Source: Streptomyces sp. SID10853
Lineage (GTDB): Bacteria; Actinomycetota; Actinomycetes; Streptomycetales; Streptomycetaceae
Reading direction: 5' to 3'
DNA length: 40,146 nucleotides
NCBI RefSeq assembly: GCF_010548145.1
Contig: NZ_JAAGLN010000041.1
Span: 1-40,146 of the forward strand
The notes beneath the pieces are model-generated. The model saw only the letters and a program-made list of their open reading frames with translations. It was not told the origin of the DNA and did not search any database. Positions within the stretch are counted from its first letter, which is position 1; every line of letters starts with the position of its first letter. The position numbers and the translations under genes were made by a program. Below, in pieces: positions 37,900-40,146 of this stretch.

Positions 37900-38391
37900 C
37901 TGGGGTGGCTCTCAGTTTGTGAGGCACGTCACTTGATGTGCTGGTGTGGGGCTATCCGACTTGCTCAACTCGCCCTGTGTCAGTCGGGGATCCGCATCGC
38001 ACCGGATCCCATGGATCTGTTGGGTCGACGAGCTCGTGCGGCACCAAGAGGATCTGGGTCCGTATCCAGGGGGAGTGACCCAGATCCCCTGTGGAGTCTG
38101 TCGAGGCGCCCATAGGCGATTGCGGCTGCCTCTACTGCACGACTGAGACCAGGTAACGGCGAAGGGGCCGGCCGCTGGACGATCAAGCAAACGGAGCGCA
38201 GAAGCTGGGGGCCATGCGCGGTGCCTCGGAGTCCTAGGCGGGCCGTCCAGGACGGACCCGATGCGGAAGCCTGTCCGTGGTCGTCCACGACTGTCCGTCC
38301 CGCGCAACTGAGACCAGAACTGGGACCACGCAACGACGAAGGGTCCGACCGCCAGGCGGTCGGACCCTTCGTTTGCCCTGGTGGGCAACTG
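37900..38391. other. 492-base gap beside tRNA-Ser(GGA), with a diverged duplicate segment
   Basis: No supported gene lies here. ACTGAGACCAG followed by AACG and CGAAGGG occurs twice, at about 38142-38167 and 38307-38343. The second copy runs into the perfect palindrome at 38338-38370 next to the tRNA; the first keeps a degraded version (GGCCGGCCGC). In minus-strand translation both give a WSQ-type peptide, as seen near Streptomyces tRNA integration sites. No integrase gene remains. Confidence 0.45.
38338..38370 (-). terminator. perfect palindrome 3' of tRNA-Ser(GGA)
   Basis: GAAGGGTCCGACCGCC and its exact complement surround a single A, giving a 16-bp stem 22 bases downstream of the tRNA on the minus strand. 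It has no T run; a terminator role is likely but not certain. Confidence 0.65.
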
Positions 38392-38476
38392 CGGAGGATA
38401 CGAGATTCGAACTCGTGAGGGGTTGCCCCCAACACGCTTTCCAAGCGTGCGCCCTAGGCCACTAGGCGAATCCTCC
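38392..38476 (-). tRNA. tRNA-Ser (anticodon GGA)
   Basis: An 85-base class II tRNA on the minus strand. The acceptor stem is GGAGGAT/ATCCTCC with a G discriminator. The anticodon loop CTTGGAAAG gives GGA (reads UCC and UCU). It has a long variable arm and the T-loop sequence GTTCGAATC. It marks one edge of the low-GC island. Confidence 0.95.
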
Positions 38477-38515
38477 GCGGCAAACAATACAAGACGTTGA
38501 GGAGTGCTAGCGAAC

Positions 38516-38545
38516 TCGATTCCACCCCGGTGGATCAGCTAGGGT
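38516..38545 (+). promoter_or_regulatory. putative promoter of the SRP RNA gene
   Basis: TCGATT and TAGGGT are separated by 18 bases, and the expected start lies at the first bases of the 4.5S-like RNA. The -35 match is moderate. Confidence 0.4.
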
Positions 38546-38547
38546 GT

Positions 38548-38642
38548 GGGTCAGCCCCTCACGTGGCGCTATCTGACTGAACTCCCCCAGGGCCGGAAGG
38601 CAGCAAGGGTAGGTTGGCTCTGGCGGGTGCGTGGGGGGCCCT
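38548..38642 (+). ncRNA. ffs: signal recognition particle RNA (4.5S, small type)
   Basis: The conserved apical SRP domain is plain: CCAGGGCCGGAAGGCAGC with the GGAA tetraloop, and AAGGGTAGGTTGGCTCTGG on the return strand. Outer pairing is CCCCTCACG with CGTGGGGGG. It guides nascent membrane and secreted proteins with Ffh. Location directly upstream of dnaX is standard for Streptomyces. Confidence 0.93.
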
Positions 38643-38735
38643 TTGCGTTCCGGGTGTTCGGCGTTCCAGGGCGTTCTGGGGGCGTGGGCCGCTCGGGGGC
38701 GTGGGTTGTCGGTGGGCCCCGATAACCTCGTAGAT

Positions 38736-40146
38736 GTGTCGTCCCTTGCGCTGTACCGCCGTTACCGTCCCGAATCGTTCGCCGAGGTCATCGGGCAGGA
38801 GCACGTCACTGCCCCGTTGCAGCAGGCCCTGCGGAACAACCGGGTCAACCACGCGTATCTGTTCAGTGGGCCGCGCGGCTGTGGCAAGACCACCAGTGCA
38901 CGGATCCTGGCCCGCTGTCTGAATTGCGAGCAGGGCCCCACACCCACGCCGTGCGGTGAGTGTCAGTCCTGCCAGGACCTCGCGCGCAACGGGCCGGGGT
39001 CGATCGACGTCATCGAGATCGACGCAGCTTCGCACGGTGGCGTGGACGACGCCCGTGATCTGCGCGAGAAGGCGTTCTTCGGGCCTGCGAGCAGTCGTTA
39101 CAAGATCTACATCATCGACGAGGCACACATGGTCACGTCGGCGGGGTTCAACGCCCTGCTGAAGGTCGTCGAGGAGCCCCCGGAGCATCTCAAGTTCATC
39201 TTCGCGACCACGGAACCCGAGAAGGTCATCGGCACCATCCGGTCGCGTACGCACCACTACCCCTTCCGGCTGGTGCCGCCCAGCACCCTGCGCGACTACC
39301 TCGGCGAGGTGTGCGGCCAGGAGGGAGCCCAGGTCGCGGAGGGGGTGCTGCCCCTCGTCGTGCGTGCCGGTGCGGGTTCCGTGCGGGACTCCATGTCCGT
39401 CATGGACCAGCTGCTGGCGGGCGCGGGCGAGGAAGGTGTGACATACGCCATGGCGACCGCCCTCCTCGGCTACACGGACGGGACGCTCCTCGACGCCGTC
39501 ATCGACGCCTTCGCCTCATCGGACGGGGCCGCCGCCTTCGAGCTGGTCGACCAGGTCATCGAGCGTGGCAACGACCCGCGCCGGTTCGTCGCCGACCTTC
39601 TGGAGCGGCTGCGCGACCTGGTGATCCTCGCCGCCGTGCCGGACGCGGGGGAGAAGGGGCTGATCGACGCCCCGGCCGATGTCGTCGCCCGCATGCAGGC
39701 GCAGGCTTCCGTCTTCGGCGCCGCCGAGCTGAGCCGGGCGGCGGATCTGGTCAACACCGGGCTCACCGAGATGCGCGGAGCCACGTCGCCGCGCCTCCAG
39801 CTCGAGCTGATCTGTGCGCGGGTGCTGCTCCCGGCCGCCTTCGACGACGAGCGTTCCCTGCAGGCCCGGCTGGACCGTCTGGAGCGCGGCGGCACCTTCG
39901 TATCGGGTGGGCAGGGGCCCGCCATGGGGTACGTACCGGGCGCCGAGGCCCATCCCACGATGGCGGCTCCCCCCGGACCGGCTGCTGGGACTGCTGGGCC
40001 TGTTGATTCTGCTGGGGCTTCCGGGCCCGGTATGACGGTTGCGCCCGGTACGGGGCCCGCCGCCGCGCGTGCCGCTGCCCGGGGGGACGCGGGTCCGGGT
40101 GCGGGCACGGGTGCGGCCGGTGCCGGCCCCGGGGGATCCGCCAGTG
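38736..40146 (+). CDS. dnaX: DNA polymerase III subunit gamma/tau, 3' truncated by window
   Basis: The GTG at 38736 starts SSLALYRRYRPESFAEVIGQ and the frame stays open to the end (470 codons). It holds the clamp-loader AAA+ core: Walker A GPRGCGKTTSAR (about residues 46-57), four zinc-binding cysteines (CLNC...CGEC...C, about 65-83), Walker B IYIIDEAHM (about 123-131), and sensor 1 FIFATTEP. Domain III and a Pro/Gly/Ala-rich tau linker follow (GPAAGTAGPVDSAGASGPG region). It loads the beta clamp and couples polymerase to helicase. No ribosome-binding site is visible; TAACCT seven bases upstream could give a leaderless mRNA. An overlapping ATG at 38734 is out of frame. Confidence 0.93.
   Translation, partial: MSSLALYRRYRPESFAEVIGQEHVTAPLQQALRNNRVNHAYLFSGPRGCGKTTSARILARCLNCEQGPTPTPCGECQSCQDLARNGPGSIDVIEIDAASHGGVDDARDLREKAFFGPASSRYKIYIIDEAHMVTSAGFNALLKVVEEPPEHLKFIFATTEPEKVIGTIRSRTHHYPFRLVPPSTLRDYLGEVCGQEGAQVAEGVLPLVVRAGAGSVRDSMSVMDQLLAGAGEEGVTYAMATALLGYTDGTLLDAVIDAFASSDGAAAFELVDQVIERGNDPRRFVADLLERLRDLVILAAVPDAGEKGLIDAPADVVARMQAQASVFGAAELSRAADLVNTGLTEMRGATSPRLQLELICARVLLPAAFDDERSLQARLDRLERGGTFVSGGQGPAMGYVPGAEAHPTMAAPPGPAAGTAGPVDSAGASGPGMTVAPGTGPAAARAAARGDAGPGAGTGAAGAGPGGSAS

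Noticed and set aside
38142..38370. True att site pair for an integrated plasmid
   Set aside because: The tRNA 3' end is not duplicated and no integrase or excisionase is present, so only a possible remnant is reported.
38734..38922. ATG-initiated frame overlapping the dnaX start
   Set aside because: The overlapping GTG at 38736 opens the full gamma/tau protein with all clamp-loader motifs.

Overview
This is a segment of a high-GC actinobacterial chromosome, almost certainly Streptomyces. The evidence is very GC-rich third codon positions, frequent GTG and TTG starts, two tandem SigF-family sigma factors, F420-dependent enzymes and many secreted or lipid-anchored proteins. The order sigN-sigF ... 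tadA ... upp ... 4.5S RNA-dnaX resembles, as I remember it, the SCO4034-SCO4067 part of S. coelicolor. No replication origin, rRNA or CRISPR array is present.

Layout. 1-5.3 kb: the end of a glycosyltransferase, a secreted endonuclease/phosphatase, an MFS exporter with its TetR regulator, and small metabolic genes. 5.4-6.1 kb: remnants of a MerR regulator and a SnoaL-like gene. 6.1-10.2 kb: a MarR-MFS-YceI cluster in which both the exporter and the YceI protein carry carboxypeptidase-regulatory-like beta domains. 10.4-19 kb: a core block with lipoproteins, sigN, sigF, a Dabb protein, tRNA-Ser(CGA), tadA, upp, a LytR_C protein and a small ParB-like protein. 19.2-29.6 kb: an accessory stretch with a broken M28 peptidase, TetR, a sensor-domain protein, a PEP-mutase-like enzyme, a divergent MarR/MFS pair, a membrane Mrr nuclease, a collapsed membrane oxidoreductase, a frameshifted P450 and a divergent HxlR/NmrA pair. 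29.8-33.8 kb: a polysaccharide deacetylase, a metallophosphoesterase, a snapalysin and a trypsin-fold protease whose signal peptide is interrupted at a C10 tract. 34.1-38.4 kb: a lower-GC island ending at tRNA-Ser(GGA). 38.5 kb to the end: SRP RNA and dnaX, which runs off the window.

The best candidate for an undescribed system is the operon at 34886-37304 (minus strand) in the island. It encodes a PrsW-like intramembrane protease, then, with an ATGA overlap, a multi-TM protein ending in a small polymorphic-toxin-like domain, then a small HEAT-like protein suited to be its immunity protein. I infer a membrane-embedded toxin possibly processed by its own protease.

Two themes recur. One is in-frame minisatellites in otherwise conserved proteins (SigF, TetR, MarR, Mrr, the glycosyltransferase). 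The other is many decayed or frameshifted genes; three of the lesions (P450, response regulator, S1 protease) are single-base changes in or beside C runs, so sequence error must be excluded.
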